From Ruegeria sp. HKCCA6707 (GTDB taxonomy: Bacteria; Pseudomonadota; Alphaproteobacteria; Rhodobacterales; Rhodobacteraceae), in the NCBI RefSeq assembly GCF_013033515.1, contig NZ_WQEG01000003.1, positions 186,001-250,000 of the forward strand: a stretch of DNA of 64,000 bases. The letters are read 5' to 3'. A program made the position numbers and the translations under genes. Shown piece after piece: positions 24,726-34,418 of the stretch. Below the pieces are notes generated by a model. It had not been told where the DNA came from. It made no database searches and saw only the letters and a list, made by a program, of their open reading frames with translations. Position 1 is the first letter of the stretch, and every line of letters begins with the position of its first letter.

Positions 24726-25028
24726 ATGAGCGACAAAACACTCACTCGTATGGATCTAAGCGAGGCTGTCTTTCGTGAGGTGGGCCTTTCACGCAATGAA
24801 AGCGCACAGCTTGTGGAAAGCGTCCTGAACCATATGTCAGATGCGCTGGTTCGTGGGGAACAGGTGAAGATCTCGTCCTTTGGCACGTTCAGCGTTCGGG
24901 ACAAGACCGCTCGTATCGGCCGCAATCCCAAAACCGGTGAAGAGGTGCCAATCCAGCCCCGCCGCGTTCTGACCTTCCGCCCGTCGCATCTGATGAAAGA
25001 TCGCGTCGCTGCCGGGAACCGCAAGTAA
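24726..25028 (+). CDS. ihfA: Integration host factor subunit alpha
   Basis: The 100-residue DNA-bending protein has the HU/IHF fold with alpha-subunit features: [52 protein letters not shown] (the DNA-contacting arm with the Arg-Asn-Pro turn) and [16 protein letters not shown]. It pairs with IhfB, which is encoded elsewhere, and bends DNA in transcription, replication and site-specific recombination. It lies 19 bp upstream of a MerR-type regulator, a pair conserved across proteobacteria. Confidence 0.95.
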   Translation: MSDKTLTRMDLSEAVFREVGLSRNESAQLVESVLNHMSDALVRGEQVKISSFGTFSVRDKTARIGRNPKTGEEVPIQPRRVLTFRPSHLMKDRVAAGNRK

Positions 25029-25046
25029 AACCCGAGGCATCCAAGC

Positions 25047-25706
25047 ATGAGCAAGTCCCCCGACGCGTTCCGCACGATCAGCGAAGTTGCGGATTGGCTC
25101 GGGGTTCAGGCCCATGTTCTGCGCTTCTGGGAAAGCAAATTTACCCAGGTCAAACCGGTGAAACGTGCGGGTGGGAGGCGATATTACCGCCCCAATGACA
25201 TGCGCCTGCTGGGCGGTATCAAGAAACTGCTGCACGAGGACGGGATCACCATCAAGGGCGCGCAGCGTATCCTGCGCGAACAGGGTGTGGCCCATGTTGC
25301 AGCTCTGTCGCCACCGCTTGATGATGGCTCTGAGGGACCAGCAGAGGTGATTGAGGCCAAGGTGGTTCCCATGCCCACGCCACAACCTGTTGCCCCTGTT
25401 GAACAATTCAAGATGGACCTGGCCCCCGACGCTGAGCCCGCCCCAGCCCCATTGGCAGAGCCTGCCGCGTCTTCAGAGCCACCCCTTCAATCCCAACAGC
25501 CCACAGCGCCAAAACCGGCTACACCGTCTGTCGACCCCGATATCATGCCCAGCACCGAGATTGACGAAGCGCCCCTGATGGGCGGCATCGCGTCTCAGGC
25601 TTGGAATGTGCAAGAGTTTGACCCTCAGCTTTTGCGCAATATCGCCCCGATTGCCAAAGACCTGCGGGCCTGGCTCGACCGGGTCGAAACCCGAATTGCG
25701 GGATAA
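25047..25706 (+). CDS. MerR-family transcriptional regulator
   Basis: The 219-residue protein begins with a MerR winged helix ([25 protein letters not shown], residues 9-33; [35 protein letters not shown], 43-80). The rest is a low-complexity Pro/Ala/Gln-rich linker (about 105-175) and a short C-terminal segment ([23 protein letters not shown]). It has no cysteines for metal sensing and lacks the classical effector domain. This ihfA-linked MerR form is widespread in alphaproteobacteria but has no known target that I can name. The tRNA-Pro gene follows 61 bp downstream. Confidence 0.88.
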   Translation: MSKSPDAFRTISEVADWLGVQAHVLRFWESKFTQVKPVKRAGGRRYYRPNDMRLLGGIKKLLHEDGITIKGAQRILREQGVAHVAALSPPLDDGSEGPAEVIEAKVVPMPTPQPVAPVEQFKMDLAPDAEPAPAPLAEPAASSEPPLQSQQPTAPKPATPSVDPDIMPSTEIDEAPLMGGIASQAWNVQEFDPQLLRNIAPIAKDLRAWLDRVETRIAG

Positions 25707-25767
25707 GCAAAAAGGCGATGATTTCCTCTTGCCCCTGTCGGGAAAGTCTTTATGAACACTCCAACGT

Positions 25768-25844
25768 CGGGCTATGGCGCAGCCTGGTAGCGCGTCCGTC
25801 TGGGGGACGGAAGGTCGCAGGTTCGAGTCCTGCTAGCCCGACCA
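25768..25844 (+). tRNA. tRNA-Pro (anticodon GGG)
   Basis: The 77-nt cloverleaf has acceptor arms CGGGCTA / TAGCCCG, an anticodon stem TCCGT / ACGGA around the loop CTGGGGG (anticodon GGG at 25802-25804), a TTCGAGTCC T-loop region, and an encoded CCA at 25842-25844. It reads proline codons CCC and CCU. Its 3' end is not interrupted and no integrated element follows. Confidence 0.97.
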
Positions 25845-25905
25845 AATCACACCGACGTATATGGCACATTCGCCAGATCCCGCTCTGGCACCAGGGGGGA
25901 TCGAA

Positions 25906-26985
25906 ATGACAGGTGTTTGCCCGAACCAGCAGATCGAAGCGATGATCGCGCGGGGCGAGATTTCAGCCTGCCCGGACGTACTGCCAGCGCAGGTGCAACC
26001 CGCCAGCCTGGATTTGCGCCTTGGAACAGTAGCTTACCGGGTGCGCGCGTCCTTTCTGGCTGGTGAAAACCGCACCGTCGCCGACCGCCTGCAAGAATTC
26101 GAGATGCACCAGATCGATATCACGGACGGTGCTGTTCTGGAAAAAGGCTGCGTTTATCTGGTGCCGTTGATGGAATCGCTGGCCCTGCCGCAAGACATGA
26201 CCGCTGTGGCCAATGCCAAAAGCTCGACCGGGCGGCTGGATTTGCTGACGCGGACAATCACCGATGGCGGCACCGAATTTGACCGCGTTCCCGCAGGCTA
26301 TGCCGGCCCTCTTTATGCCGAGATTTGCCCCCGGTCCTTCTCGGTTCTAGTGCGCCCCGGCATGCGCCTGAACCAGATCCGATTCCGTCAGGGTCAGGCG
26401 GTTCTGAGTGACGCAGAGTTGACCGCCCTGCACAATGCCTCACCGCTGGTGGATGGCCCCGCCGTCATTCAAGACGGGCTGGGGTTCTCGGTTGATCTGC
26501 AATTGCCCGACACAGATCTGGTCGGCTATCGCGCCAAGCCCCATACCGGGGTGATCGATCTGGACCGGATCGGAGAATACGACCCACAGGATTATTGGGA
26601 AGAGGTGCGCACCAAAGAGGGGCGAATCATCCTCGACCCCGGCGCATTCTACATACTGGTCAGCCGCGAGGCGGTGCATATCCCACCGCTTTATGCCGCT
26701 GAAATGGCCCCTTATCTGGCAATGGTCGGCGAATTCCGTGTGCATTATGCCGGGTTCTTTGATCCCGGCTTTGGTCACGCAGCCGCCGGGGGCGCCGGAT
26801 CGCGCGGCGTGCTGGAAGTGCGCTGCCATGAGGCACCCTTTGTGCTGGAGCACGGCCAGGTTGTCGGGCGGCTTGTCTATGAGAAAATGGCCGAGATGCC
26901 TACGCAGCTTTATGGTGCTGGCATCGCGTCAAATTATCAGGGACAGGGGTTGAAACTGTCCAAGCATTTCAAACCGGCAAACTAG
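25906..26985 (+). CDS. dcd: 2'-deoxycytidine 5'-triphosphate deaminase, double-domain form
   Basis: The 359-residue protein starts at ATG 25906 (MTGVCPNQQIEAM) after GGGGGGATCGAA; an in-frame ATG at 25861 close to the tRNA is an alternative. The family pattern QPASLDLRLG, VANAKSSTGRLDLLTR (catalytic Ser/Arg region) and GYAGPLYAEICPRSF is clear in the first half. A second related beta-barrel half follows (VSREAVHIPPLYAAEM; FRVHYAGFFDPGFGH). This long form is common in alphaproteobacteria; short Dcd has about 190 residues. It deaminates dCTP to dUTP for dTMP synthesis. Confidence 0.88.
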   Translation: MTGVCPNQQIEAMIARGEISACPDVLPAQVQPASLDLRLGTVAYRVRASFLAGENRTVADRLQEFEMHQIDITDGAVLEKGCVYLVPLMESLALPQDMTAVANAKSSTGRLDLLTRTITDGGTEFDRVPAGYAGPLYAEICPRSFSVLVRPGMRLNQIRFRQGQAVLSDAELTALHNASPLVDGPAVIQDGLGFSVDLQLPDTDLVGYRAKPHTGVIDLDRIGEYDPQDYWEEVRTKEGRIILDPGAFYILVSREAVHIPPLYAAEMAPYLAMVGEFRVHYAGFFDPGFGHAAAGGAGSRGVLEVRCHEAPFVLEHGQVVGRLVYEKMAEMPTQLYGAGIASNYQGQGLKLSKHFKPAN

Positions 26986-27221
26986 AACTTCATGAACCGA
27001 CGCATCTGTCGGCTCATCCGCTGCGCCTGTTTCATATTGTGTTTGGTCCGCTGGCTTTTCTGCTGCATCTCGCGTTCAACCTCGGGGCTGGCCGGCCTGT
27101 CCAGGCTGTCGGGTTTGCGCGACATCCTGCTGGCCATGTCAAAGCCCTTATCCACCCCTTTGGACACAAGACGGCGCACCACCTGACGCACGATCATGTC
27201 GATGATCCGGTTGGCGTTCAT
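26982..27221 (-). CDS. Small basic conserved protein
   Basis: ATG 27221 (MNANRIIDMIVRQVVRRLVSKGVDKGFD) gives 79 residues; the frame upstream to 27359 overlaps scpB and lacks a start signal. The protein is a charged, helix-rich chain with many Arg, Lys, Met and Gln (EREMQQKSQRTKHNMKQAQRMSRQMRRFMKF). Such proteins are found next to scpAB in Rhodobacteraceae, as I recall, without a known role. The tail may bind nucleic acid (inference). Its end overlaps the end of the convergent deaminase by 4 bp. Confidence 0.68.
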   Translation of the reverse strand: MNANRIIDMIVRQVVRRLVSKGVDKGFDMASRMSRKPDSLDRPASPEVEREMQQKSQRTKHNMKQAQRMSRQMRRFMKF

Positions 27222-27285
27222 TGTTCTACTCCATTGCCTCGCGGCCAATATAGCCGATTGCCACGGCAGAAAAAGAGCGCGGTGA

Positions 27286-27936
27286 TCACTCTTCTTCGAA
27301 CATCTCGCTCTGGTCGTCGTTTTCGATCTCTTCGCGCCCCTCGCCCAACGGCATCGCACCGGGGGGCGGACGGTTTTCCAACAGCCCAGCGGCGCGCAAT
27401 TCCTTGAGGCCCGGCAAGTCGCGGGCGTTTTCCAACCCGAAATGATCCAGAAACTGCGGCGTCACCACGAAGGTAACCGGGCGGCCCGGTGTCATGCGCC
27501 TGCGGCCCAGCCGGATCCACTCCATTTCAAGCAGTTGATCAATCGTCCCGCGTGAGACGGAAACGCCCCGGATCTCTTCGATCTCGGCCCGGGTACAGGG
27601 TTGATGATAGGCGACAATCGCCAGCGTTTCGATCGCAGCACGGCTCAGCTTACGGGTCTCAACCGTTTCCTTTTGCATCAGAAAGCCCAGATCGGGTGCG
27701 GTGCGGATCGCCCAGGCATCCCCCACTTGCACCACGCGCACCCCGCGCCCATCGTAACGTTTTTGCAGCATTTCAACCGCTTGCGCGGCATTGCTGCCAT
27801 GGGGCATCCGCGCTTCAAGATCGGCCAGAGTGACCGGCTCGGCACTGGCGAACAGCACCGCCTCGACCATACGTTCCTGTTCAGCCATGGGAGGGGCTTC
27901 GAACAGGGTGCCGGTCTCTTCGGGGGCGTCAGTCAC
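27286..27936 (-). CDS. scpB: Segregation and condensation protein B
   Basis: The 216-residue protein has the two-winged-helix ScpB core: MVEAVLFASAEPVTLADLEARM, then LSRAAIETLAIVAYHQPCTRAEIEEIRGVSVSRGTIDQLLE (the ScpB signature around residues 100-140), then PVTFVVTPQFLDHFGL. The C-terminal tail is acidic (IENDDQSEMFEEE). ScpB dimers bind the ScpA kleisin, and both work with SMC in chromosome condensation. The start overlaps the scpA stop by 4 bp (translational coupling). Confidence 0.92.
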   Translation of the reverse strand: MTDAPEETGTLFEAPPMAEQERMVEAVLFASAEPVTLADLEARMPHGSNAAQAVEMLQKRYDGRGVRVVQVGDAWAIRTAPDLGFLMQKETVETRKLSRAAIETLAIVAYHQPCTRAEIEEIRGVSVSRGTIDQLLEMEWIRLGRRRMTPGRPVTFVVTPQFLDHFGLENARDLPGLKELRAAGLLENRPPPGAMPLGEGREEIENDDQSEMFEEE

Positions 27937-28721
27937 GTGTCTGTCCTCTTGCGCAATTGGATCGGAGCAAACGTATCGCTTTGCTTCATCTCCATATGTC
28001 CTTCTTTCACCAGCTCAAGTGAAGCGGCGAATGTGGCCGCCGTGGCCGATCTGCGGCGAACCGGATCGGCATCCCAGCCCTCGGGCAAATAGGTCTCCAT
28101 ATCCGTCCAGGTACCGGCAAAGCCAATCAAGGGGCGCATCCGTTCCAGGGCCTGTTCCATCGTGAACACGGCATCACGGTCCATGACAAAGGGGCGGAAC
28201 TCATCGCGGGTGCGGATACGGGCATAGCCCTGCATCAGGTCCAGCAACGTGGCGGAATAGGTCACGGTGCGGATGCGGGTGACATCTTCGCCCTGCCCGC
28301 GTTTGAAGAAATCACGGCCCAGTTGGTCGCGGGCCATCAGCCGCGCGGCAGCATCGCGCATGGCTTGCAACCGTTCCAACTGAAACGCCAGATGCGCGGC
28401 CAGTTCCTCGCCCGAGGGTCCTTCGTCATTGGGATCAGGCGGCAGAAGCAAGCGCGATTTCAGAAACGCCAGCCAAGCGGCCATCACCAGGTAGTCAGCG
28501 GCCAATTCAATACGCAGCGCCCGCGCCTTTTCGACAAAAGCCAGATATTGCTGCGCCAGCGCCAGAACCGAGATTTTGCGCAGGTCGACCTTTTGGGTGC
28601 GCGACAGGGTCAGCAGCACGTCCAACGGGCCTTCAAACCCGTCCACATCAACGATCAGCGCTTCGGCGGCCAGCCGATCGGCGACCGAGACCGGGTCTTC
28701 GCTGAAAAGGTTATCGTTCAT
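27933..28721 (-). CDS. scpA: Segregation and condensation protein A (kleisin)
   Basis: The 262-residue protein shows the ScpA N-terminal kleisin domain: LIVDVDGFEGPLDVLLTLSRTQKVDLRKISVLALAQQYL and YLVMAAWLAFLKSRLLLP. A C-terminal winged helix near 210-250 (AATFAASLELVKEGHMEMKQSDTFAPIQL) would close the SMC head. It overlaps nagZ by 11 bp at its start and scpB by 4 bp at its end, so nagZ-scpA-scpB is one operon. Confidence 0.92.
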   Translation of the reverse strand: MNDNLFSEDPVSVADRLAAEALIVDVDGFEGPLDVLLTLSRTQKVDLRKISVLALAQQYLAFVEKARALRIELAADYLVMAAWLAFLKSRLLLPPDPNDEGPSGEELAAHLAFQLERLQAMRDAAARLMARDQLGRDFFKRGQGEDVTRIRTVTYSATLLDLMQGYARIRTRDEFRPFVMDRDAVFTMEQALERMRPLIGFAGTWTDMETYLPEGWDADPVRRRSATAATFAASLELVKEGHMEMKQSDTFAPIQLRKRTDT

Positions 28722-29718
28722 ATACCTGCCCGCCCATTAGGGCAGATAGTTCCGCCTCAGCGGCGTCGATGTCAAGTTCCTGCGGCGGTTTACGCATGGC
28801 CAGCGCCCGCTCGGCCCGGCTTTGGGCCGCTTGGGTCATTTCGCCTGCGGCCTGCAACACCTCAACACGTTCGTCAAAGCTGCCATTGCAGTGCAGAACG
28901 ACGTCGCAACCAGCATCCAGAGATTGCCGCGACAGATCGGCCAAAGACCCGCTGAGCGCTTTCATCGAGATATCGTCGGTCATGATCAAGCCGTCAAATC
29001 CGATCTCGTCACGGATCAGGCGGATCATGGCAGCTGAGATTGTGGCGGGTTGCGGATCGATGCGGTCATAAACCAGATGCGCGGTCATGCCCAATGGCAG
29101 GTCGTTCAGCGCGTGGAACGGTGCGAAATCCTGTGACTTGAGGTCCTCAAGATCCAAATCTACATGTGGCAGGTCATAATGACTGTCGAGCGTGGCGCGC
29201 CCGTGGCCGGGGATGTGTTTCAGAACAGGCAGCACACCGCTGTCCAGATGGCCCTGCGCCACGGCGCGGCCAATCCGGGAAATCGCTTTTGGGTCAGTGC
29301 CATAGCACCGATTCTTCAGAAATTCGTGTGTCTCATCCCGCGCCACATCGACCATGGGCGCGCAGTTGCTGTCGATGCCAAGCTCAAACAGCTCGCGCGC
29401 GATCAGGCGATAGCGCAGATACATGGCGCGTTCGGCCTGATCCCCGGCTGCCCTGGTGTGGTCCAAAGGGGGTAGCCATTCGCGCGCCAGCGGTGCGCGC
29501 AGACGTTGGACGCGGCCCCCTTCCTGATCGATCGTGATGGGACAGTTGCGCCCTACGGCCTCGCGGAAATCGTCGCACAAGGCACGCACCTGATCGGAGC
29601 TTTCGATGTTGCGCGCAAACAGAATAAACCCGAACGGGTTCATATCTCGAAACAGGGCGGTCTCTTCGGAACTCAGTCGAAGCCCTTCGGCATCGGTGAT
29701 CGCGGCGCCAAAGCTCAC
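28711..29718 (-). CDS. nagZ: Beta-N-acetylhexosaminidase (peptidoglycan recycling)
   Basis: The 335-residue GH3 enzyme has the motif LKHIPGHGRATLDSHYDLP (His/Asp general acid pair in the flexible loop), TIDQEGGRVQRL, NCAPMVDVARDE and IMTDDISMKALSG, whose Asp is the nucleophile in KHFPGHG-type NagZ enzymes. It removes GlcNAc from GlcNAc-anhydroMurNAc peptides, upstream of AnmK in the same recycling pathway. It has no signal peptide, as expected of a cytoplasmic NagZ. Its start overlaps the upstream SPOR gene end by 4 bp. Confidence 0.93.
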   Translation of the reverse strand: MSFGAAITDAEGLRLSSEETALFRDMNPFGFILFARNIESSDQVRALCDDFREAVGRNCPITIDQEGGRVQRLRAPLAREWLPPLDHTRAAGDQAERAMYLRYRLIARELFELGIDSNCAPMVDVARDETHEFLKNRCYGTDPKAISRIGRAVAQGHLDSGVLPVLKHIPGHGRATLDSHYDLPHVDLDLEDLKSQDFAPFHALNDLPLGMTAHLVYDRIDPQPATISAAMIRLIRDEIGFDGLIMTDDISMKALSGSLADLSRQSLDAGCDVVLHCNGSFDERVEVLQAAGEMTQAAQSRAERALAMRKPPQELDIDAAEAELSALMGGQVYER

Positions 29719-30770
29719 CGGACGCTGACCGGGATACAGTCAGCCCCTTGTGCAACCAACGCGGCGCAGAACTGGCGCGAGTCGCTTAGGTCATCAAACC
29801 CCATGACGCGCAGACGATAGAACGTCCGCCCACCACTTGAGGTTTTCTGGATAACGCGTTGTTTTCCATTCATGAACTCACCAAATCGACTGTTCAGGCG
29901 ATCCCATTCGGCCTGCGCCACATCGACACTTTCATAAGCCCCAACCTGCGCCAGACGCGTGCCCTTGGCCAGAGTATTTGGATCCACATCCAGACCTACG
30001 GCCGCTTTGACCGCTGCGTTAATGGCGTCTTCAGTGGCGCTGCTGGTGGTGGCTCGGCGCGAGATTACACGTGCAGGTCGCGTCTGTGGGCGCAGCGACC
30101 GGCGCACGCCCGGCAGCGCGGCCAGTTCCGGGTCTGGCAATTGGGCGGCAAGATCCGCGGGATCGATGGCAGGTTCGTCTTCAGGTGTCGCCAGCGAGGC
30201 CAGTTGAAGGCCCGGAATCTCGACCGGTTCGGTAATGGTCAGGCCTTCGGCTTCGGCGACGGCACCGTCTACTGCGGCTTGCCGAATGTCATCCGCCAAC
30301 CGCGCCTTGGCCTCTTCCAGTTCTTTTTCGGTTTCTGCGGCCTGCAGTTGCCCCATCGGCGCGTCTTCGTCGCTGAGCGACACCGGTTTGGGGGCAAGGA
30401 TCAAGCGATCCGCAGGGGCTGCGGCTGACCCAACGGCCGCCACAGTGTTTACGGCCAGACCCTGATGATCTGCTGGCGTTCCGCCCGGATTTTCAGGCTG
30501 TATGCGCATCGGCCCTTCGGCGGCGCGCACCACAGGAACACCGCTGACATCGCGCACGATCAGTTGATAGCCCCAAAGCACGACACCGGCGACCAGCGCC
30601 AGCGACGCGGTGGCGCCGAGGAAATTCACGATACGGCTGAACCCGCCACCTCGCGGTGCCGGATCGCGATAATCGTCTTCAGAATAACCGTAATCTTCTT
30701 CGGGATGCGCCTGGTTTTTGAAATGCGCCCGCTCGGGGACTTGATGCCCCGAGTAATCATAACTCGCCAT
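29715..30770 (-). CDS. SPOR-domain membrane protein
   Basis: ATG 30770 (MASYDYSGHQVPERAHFKNQ) gives 351 residues. A cytoplasmic N-terminus rich in Asp/Glu/Tyr is followed by one membrane helix (RIVNFLGATASLALVAGVVLWGYQ, about 52-75), a long Pro/Ala/Glu-rich periplasmic linker, and a C-terminal SPOR domain (RLAQVGAYESVDVAQAEWDRLNSRFGEFM; RLRVMGFDDLSDSRQFCAALVAQGADCIPV). SPOR domains bind denuded glycan at the division septum. Placement between argS and nagZ is conserved in the group. The two cysteines in the SPOR domain probably form a disulfide. Confidence 0.9.
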   Translation of the reverse strand: MASYDYSGHQVPERAHFKNQAHPEEDYGYSEDDYRDPAPRGGGFSRIVNFLGATASLALVAGVVLWGYQLIVRDVSGVPVVRAAEGPMRIQPENPGGTPADHQGLAVNTVAAVGSAAAPADRLILAPKPVSLSDEDAPMGQLQAAETEKELEEAKARLADDIRQAAVDGAVAEAEGLTITEPVEIPGLQLASLATPEDEPAIDPADLAAQLPDPELAALPGVRRSLRPQTRPARVISRRATTSSATEDAINAAVKAAVGLDVDPNTLAKGTRLAQVGAYESVDVAQAEWDRLNSRFGEFMNGKQRVIQKTSSGGRTFYRLRVMGFDDLSDSRQFCAALVAQGADCIPVSVR

Positions 30771-30856
30771 ATCCGCCTCACTGCCCTGCTGCACCCTCAA
30801 AAGGGCGCGCGGGTCATTTCTTGCCTACCTCGATCCGGCGGTTCGGGCGAAATTTG

Positions 30857-32602
30857 TTATCGCATCTCCTGCGCCGGGGTAACGCCAAGAATACCCAAGC
30901 CCGCCGAAATCACAACAGAAACGGCACGGGCCAAAGCAATTTTCGACTGGCTTGTGGCAACATCGCCATCTTGGATGAACCGCAGTTGGGTCTCGTCATT
31001 GCCCTTGTTCCAGAGCGCATGAAAATCCCCGGCAAGTTCATAGAGATAGAATGCCACCCGATGAGGTTCGTTGGTGCGCGCAGCGATCTCGACCAGACGC
31101 GGCCATTCGGCCAGCTTCTTGGCCACGGTCAGCTCGGATGCATGGTCGTTCCGGCTTAGATCAGCGGCAGCCAGAGTAGCATCATCCGCCGCGATCCCGG
31201 CCTCAGCCGCTTTCCGCAGCACGCTCATGACCCGGGCATGGGCATATTGCACGTAGAACACCGGGTTCTCGCGGCTCTGCTCCAGCACCTTGTCGAAATC
31301 GAAATCCAGAGGCGCGTCGTTCTTACGGGTCAGCATCACGAACCGGGTCACATCAGGGCCCACCTGATCGACCACATCGCGCAGAGTGACGAAATTCCCT
31401 GCCCGTTTCGACATCTTGAACGGCTCACCGTTTTTCCACAGCTTCACCAGCTGCGTCAGTTTGATATCCAGCGGCACCTTGCCATCCGACAGCGCCGACA
31501 CCGCCGCTTTCATCCGTTTGACATAGCCGCCGTGATCTGCACCCAGAACATCGATCAGCGCGTCATAGCCCCGGTTTATCTTGTCGTAGTGATAGGCGAT
31601 ATCGGGGGCAAAATAGGTCCAGCTGCCATCTGACTTCTTGATCGGGCGGTCGACATCATCGCCATGCTCGGTTGACTTGAACAGTGTCTGCTCACGTGGC
31701 TCCCAATCTTCGGGCTTTTTGCCTTTCGGCGGTTCCAGAACGCCGTCATAGATCAGGCCTTTGTCAGTCAGAGATTGCAGCGCGGATTCAATCCGCCCCG
31801 TGCCATAGAGCGATTTTTCCGAGAAGAAGACGTCCATCTCGACGCCCAGCGCCTTCAGGTCAGCGCGGATCAGGTCCATCATCGCGTCGGTGGCGAAATT
31901 GCGCAGCTCTTCCAGCCAGTCGCTTTCCGGCTTGTCGATCAGGCTGTCGCCATATTTATCTTTCAGCGCCTCACCGATCGGGATCAGGTAGTCACCGGGA
32001 TACAAGCCCTCGGCAATCTCGGGGCTCAGCCCGTTGGCTTCGCGGTAGCGCTCGTAAGCCGACCGCGCCAGCACATCCACCTGCGCACCACCGTCGTTGA
32101 TATAATATTCCCGCGTCACCTCATGGCCGGAATAGGCCAGCAGGCTGGCCAGAGCGTCGCCGAACACAGCGCCACGCGTATGCCCCACATGCAGCGGCCC
32201 GGTTGGGTTGGCCGAGACATATTCCACATTGACCTTCTGACCATGGCCCATGGCCGAGCGTCCAAAATCGGTGCCTTTCTCCAAGACTGCCGCGAATACA
32301 CCCTGCCAAACAGAGGGCGCCAACCGCAGGTTCAGGAACCCCGGTCCGGCGACTTCGGCACTGGTGATCCTATCATCCGCGGCCAGCTTACCGGCCAGTG
32401 CTTCGGCGATGTCGCGCGGCTTCATCTTGGCAGGCTTGGCCAGCACCATCGCCGCATTGGTCGCCATGTCCCCATGCGCAGCGTCGCGCGGCGGCTCAAC
32501 GGCCACGTTGTCAAAGCTCAACCCCTCGGGCAGCGCGCCCTTGGACTGCATCTGCGCCAGCGCATCCAACACCAGACTGCGGATCTCGGAAAACAGGTTC
32601 AT
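30857..32602 (-). CDS. argS: Arginyl-tRNA synthetase
   Basis: ATG 32602 ([19 protein letters not shown]) gives 581 residues; 18 extra upstream codons in the open frame lack support. Class I signatures are HVGH in [19 protein letters not shown] (about 130) and KMSKR in [14 protein letters not shown]. The N-terminal Add1 domain ([27 protein letters not shown]) and the C-terminal DALR anticodon-binding domain are present. It charges tRNA-Arg. The SPOR gene follows 87 bp downstream. Confidence 0.96.
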   Translation of the reverse strand: MNLFSEIRSLVLDALAQMQSKGALPEGLSFDNVAVEPPRDAAHGDMATNAAMVLAKPAKMKPRDIAEALAGKLAADDRITSAEVAGPGFLNLRLAPSVWQGVFAAVLEKGTDFGRSAMGHGQKVNVEYVSANPTGPLHVGHTRGAVFGDALASLLAYSGHEVTREYYINDGGAQVDVLARSAYERYREANGLSPEIAEGLYPGDYLIPIGEALKDKYGDSLIDKPESDWLEELRNFATDAMMDLIRADLKALGVEMDVFFSEKSLYGTGRIESALQSLTDKGLIYDGVLEPPKGKKPEDWEPREQTLFKSTEHGDDVDRPIKKSDGSWTYFAPDIAYHYDKINRGYDALIDVLGADHGGYVKRMKAAVSALSDGKVPLDIKLTQLVKLWKNGEPFKMSKRAGNFVTLRDVVDQVGPDVTRFVMLTRKNDAPLDFDFDKVLEQSRENPVFYVQYAHARVMSVLRKAAEAGIAADDATLAAADLSRNDHASELTVAKKLAEWPRLVEIAARTNEPHRVAFYLYELAGDFHALWNKGNDETQLRFIQDGDVATSQSKIALARAVSVVISAGLGILGVTPAQEMR

Positions 32603-32860
32603 TTCGAATGTCCTTTTGCTTGTCGGGCGGTTTACCACGCAAAGCGCCAAGGTCAATGGACGCCTATCGTTGGTTTAGCGCTGGCGCGCCGTCACCTCGG
32701 CCCTGCCCCAGACAATCGCCCCCCATGCGCTGCGCCATCGTCGCCGTGCAAGCAGCCGACGCCCCAATCTGGAACCGAGGCTGTGGCCCCGCGATGGTTG
32801 CGAACCCACAGACGCAAATATGACCAATGAGCAGCCCAGCCAGCGGGTCCGGGTCATCGT

Positions 32861-34018
32861 CTATATCGCGATTGAATGATCCCCGGTCAGTCGGGCGTGA
32901 TCCTGCAGGGCAAACCTGTCGGTCATGCCCGCGATATAGTCGGATACGATCCGGGCGAGTGCAGTTTCATCCACAGCGGCCTCGATATCGCCATGCCAGT
33001 GACCGGGCATCTGTTTGGGGTCGTTCAGATAGATCGGGAACAGCTCTTCGACCACTTTGCTGACCTTGGCCCGCACCTCCATCACGCTGGGTGCGCGGTA
33101 CATGCGGGAAAACAGAAAAGCGCGGATTTGTTTGAGCTGCGCCCATAGCCCATCCGAGAACTGGATGACGGGATAGCCCAGATGCCGGATCTCTTCGACC
33201 GATCGCCCACCCGAAGCGGCGATCAACGCGCCAGACGTATCGATCACATCCGAGACCATGACCCCAAAAACCCGCCGCAAAGCCTCATGTCGGCGTCGGT
33301 AGGCATCGAGCTGCGGGTATTTGGCATCCACCTCGGCAAAACAACGGTCGATGATTGGAAGCTGTTGGATGTCCTCATCGCTGAACAGACCAGCGCGCAA
33401 CCCGTCAAACAGATCGTGGTTGTTATAGGCGATGTCATCCGACAACGCCGCCACCTGCGCTTCGGCGCTGGCATGGGTGTGCAGTTCCAGATCAAACTCC
33501 TGAGTGCACGCGGCCAAGGCCCAGGGCAATTCGCCCACCACAGGGCCGTTATGCTTGGCGATGCCCTCCAGACACTCCCATGTCAGGTTGCAGCCGTCAA
33601 AATCGGCATAGTGACGCTCAAGCTTGGTCACGATCCGGATGGCCTGCGCGTTGTGATCGAACCCGCCATAAGGCTGCATCAGGGCGTGCAACGCGTCTTC
33701 GCCGGTGTGGCCAAACGGCGTGTGGCCCAAATCATGCGCCAGTGCCACGGCCTCGGTCAGTTCGGGGTTCAGCCCCAGCGCACCTGCTATGGTCCGTGCC
33801 ACCTGCGCCACTTCAATCGAATGGGTCAGGCGGGTGCGATAACTGTCACCCTCATGTTCAACAAAGACCTGCGTTTTGTGTTTCAGCCGCCGAAAGGCGC
33901 TGGCATGGATAATCCGATCACGATCACGCTGAAAGCATGACCGGAAACTGCTTTCTTCCTCCGGTACAAGCCGCCCCCTTGCGCGACCTGGATCCGAGGC
34001 AAAACCCGCTATTTTCAA
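32861..34018 (-). CDS. dgt: Deoxyguanosinetriphosphate triphosphohydrolase-like protein
   Basis: The 385-residue protein belongs to the HD superfamily. The metal site is visible: RLTHSIEVAQVARTIAGAL (first His), VALAHDLGHTPFGHTGEDAL (HD plus the following His) and SDDIAYNNHD (final Asp). The N-terminal FRSCFQRDRDRIIHASAFRRLKHKTQVF is diagnostic for the type-2 dGTPase family. It hydrolyses dNTPs to deoxynucleosides and triphosphate. It is divergent from erpA, the usual roseobacter order. The 258 bp between its end and argS hold nothing recognisable. Confidence 0.92.
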   Translation of the reverse strand: MKIAGFASDPGRARGRLVPEEESSFRSCFQRDRDRIIHASAFRRLKHKTQVFVEHEGDSYRTRLTHSIEVAQVARTIAGALGLNPELTEAVALAHDLGHTPFGHTGEDALHALMQPYGGFDHNAQAIRIVTKLERHYADFDGCNLTWECLEGIAKHNGPVVGELPWALAACTQEFDLELHTHASAEAQVAALSDDIAYNNHDLFDGLRAGLFSDEDIQQLPIIDRCFAEVDAKYPQLDAYRRRHEALRRVFGVMVSDVIDTSGALIAASGGRSVEEIRHLGYPVIQFSDGLWAQLKQIRAFLFSRMYRAPSVMEVRAKVSKVVEELFPIYLNDPKQMPGHWHGDIEAAVDETALARIVSDYIAGMTDRFALQDHARLTGDHSIAI

Positions 34019-34094
34019 AGGTCTTGTCCTTGTCGCCTGTCTGTGGGTTTCATATATTGTACCTCAACCGGGAAATAAACCTTTGGAGTTCGGC

Positions 34095-34418
34095 ATGAAT
34101 CTGCCCCCAACCGTCACAGAACGCGCCTTTGATCGCCTGGCCGAGATCGGCGCCGCAGATCAGGGACAAGCCTTGCGCGTCGCAGTGGAAGGCGGCGGAT
34201 GTTCCGGGTTTCAATACGAAATTGCTTTGGACGAGCCCAAAGAAGATGACCTGGTCCTGGAGGGCAAAGGCCAAAAGGTGATCGTCGATGCAATCTCGCT
34301 GCCGTTTCTGGAAAACGCGGTGATCGATTTCACCCAGGAACTGATCGGCGCGCGCTTTGTGATCGACAACCCCAATGCCACCTCGTCCTGCGGCTGCGGC
34401 ACGTCGTTCTCGATGTAA
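34095..34418 (+). CDS. erpA: Iron-sulfur cluster insertion protein (A-type carrier)
   Basis: ATG 34095 follows TTTGGAGTTC and gives 107 residues. The three conserved cysteines are present: GGGCSGFQY (about 38) and SSCGCGTSF (about 101 and 103). The chain has the normal HesB/IscA length. It carries [4Fe-4S] clusters to apo-enzymes. The dgt/erpA divergent pair is conserved in Rhodobacteraceae. ErpA is preferred over IscA because no isc or suf genes are adjacent (inference). Confidence 0.88.
   Translation: MNLPPTVTERAFDRLAEIGAADQGQALRVAVEGGGCSGFQYEIALDEPKEDDLVLEGKGQKVIVDAISLPFLENAVIDFTQELIGARFVIDNPNATSSCGCGTSFSM

Noticed and set aside
25768..25906. tRNA-Pro as an island attachment site
   Set aside because: The tRNA 3' end is not repeated downstream and the following gene is a housekeeping deaminase.
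32675..32857. 60-residue minus-strand ORF between argS and dgt
   Set aside because: Arg-rich composition typical of a GC-rich shadow, with no start signal or conserved motif.
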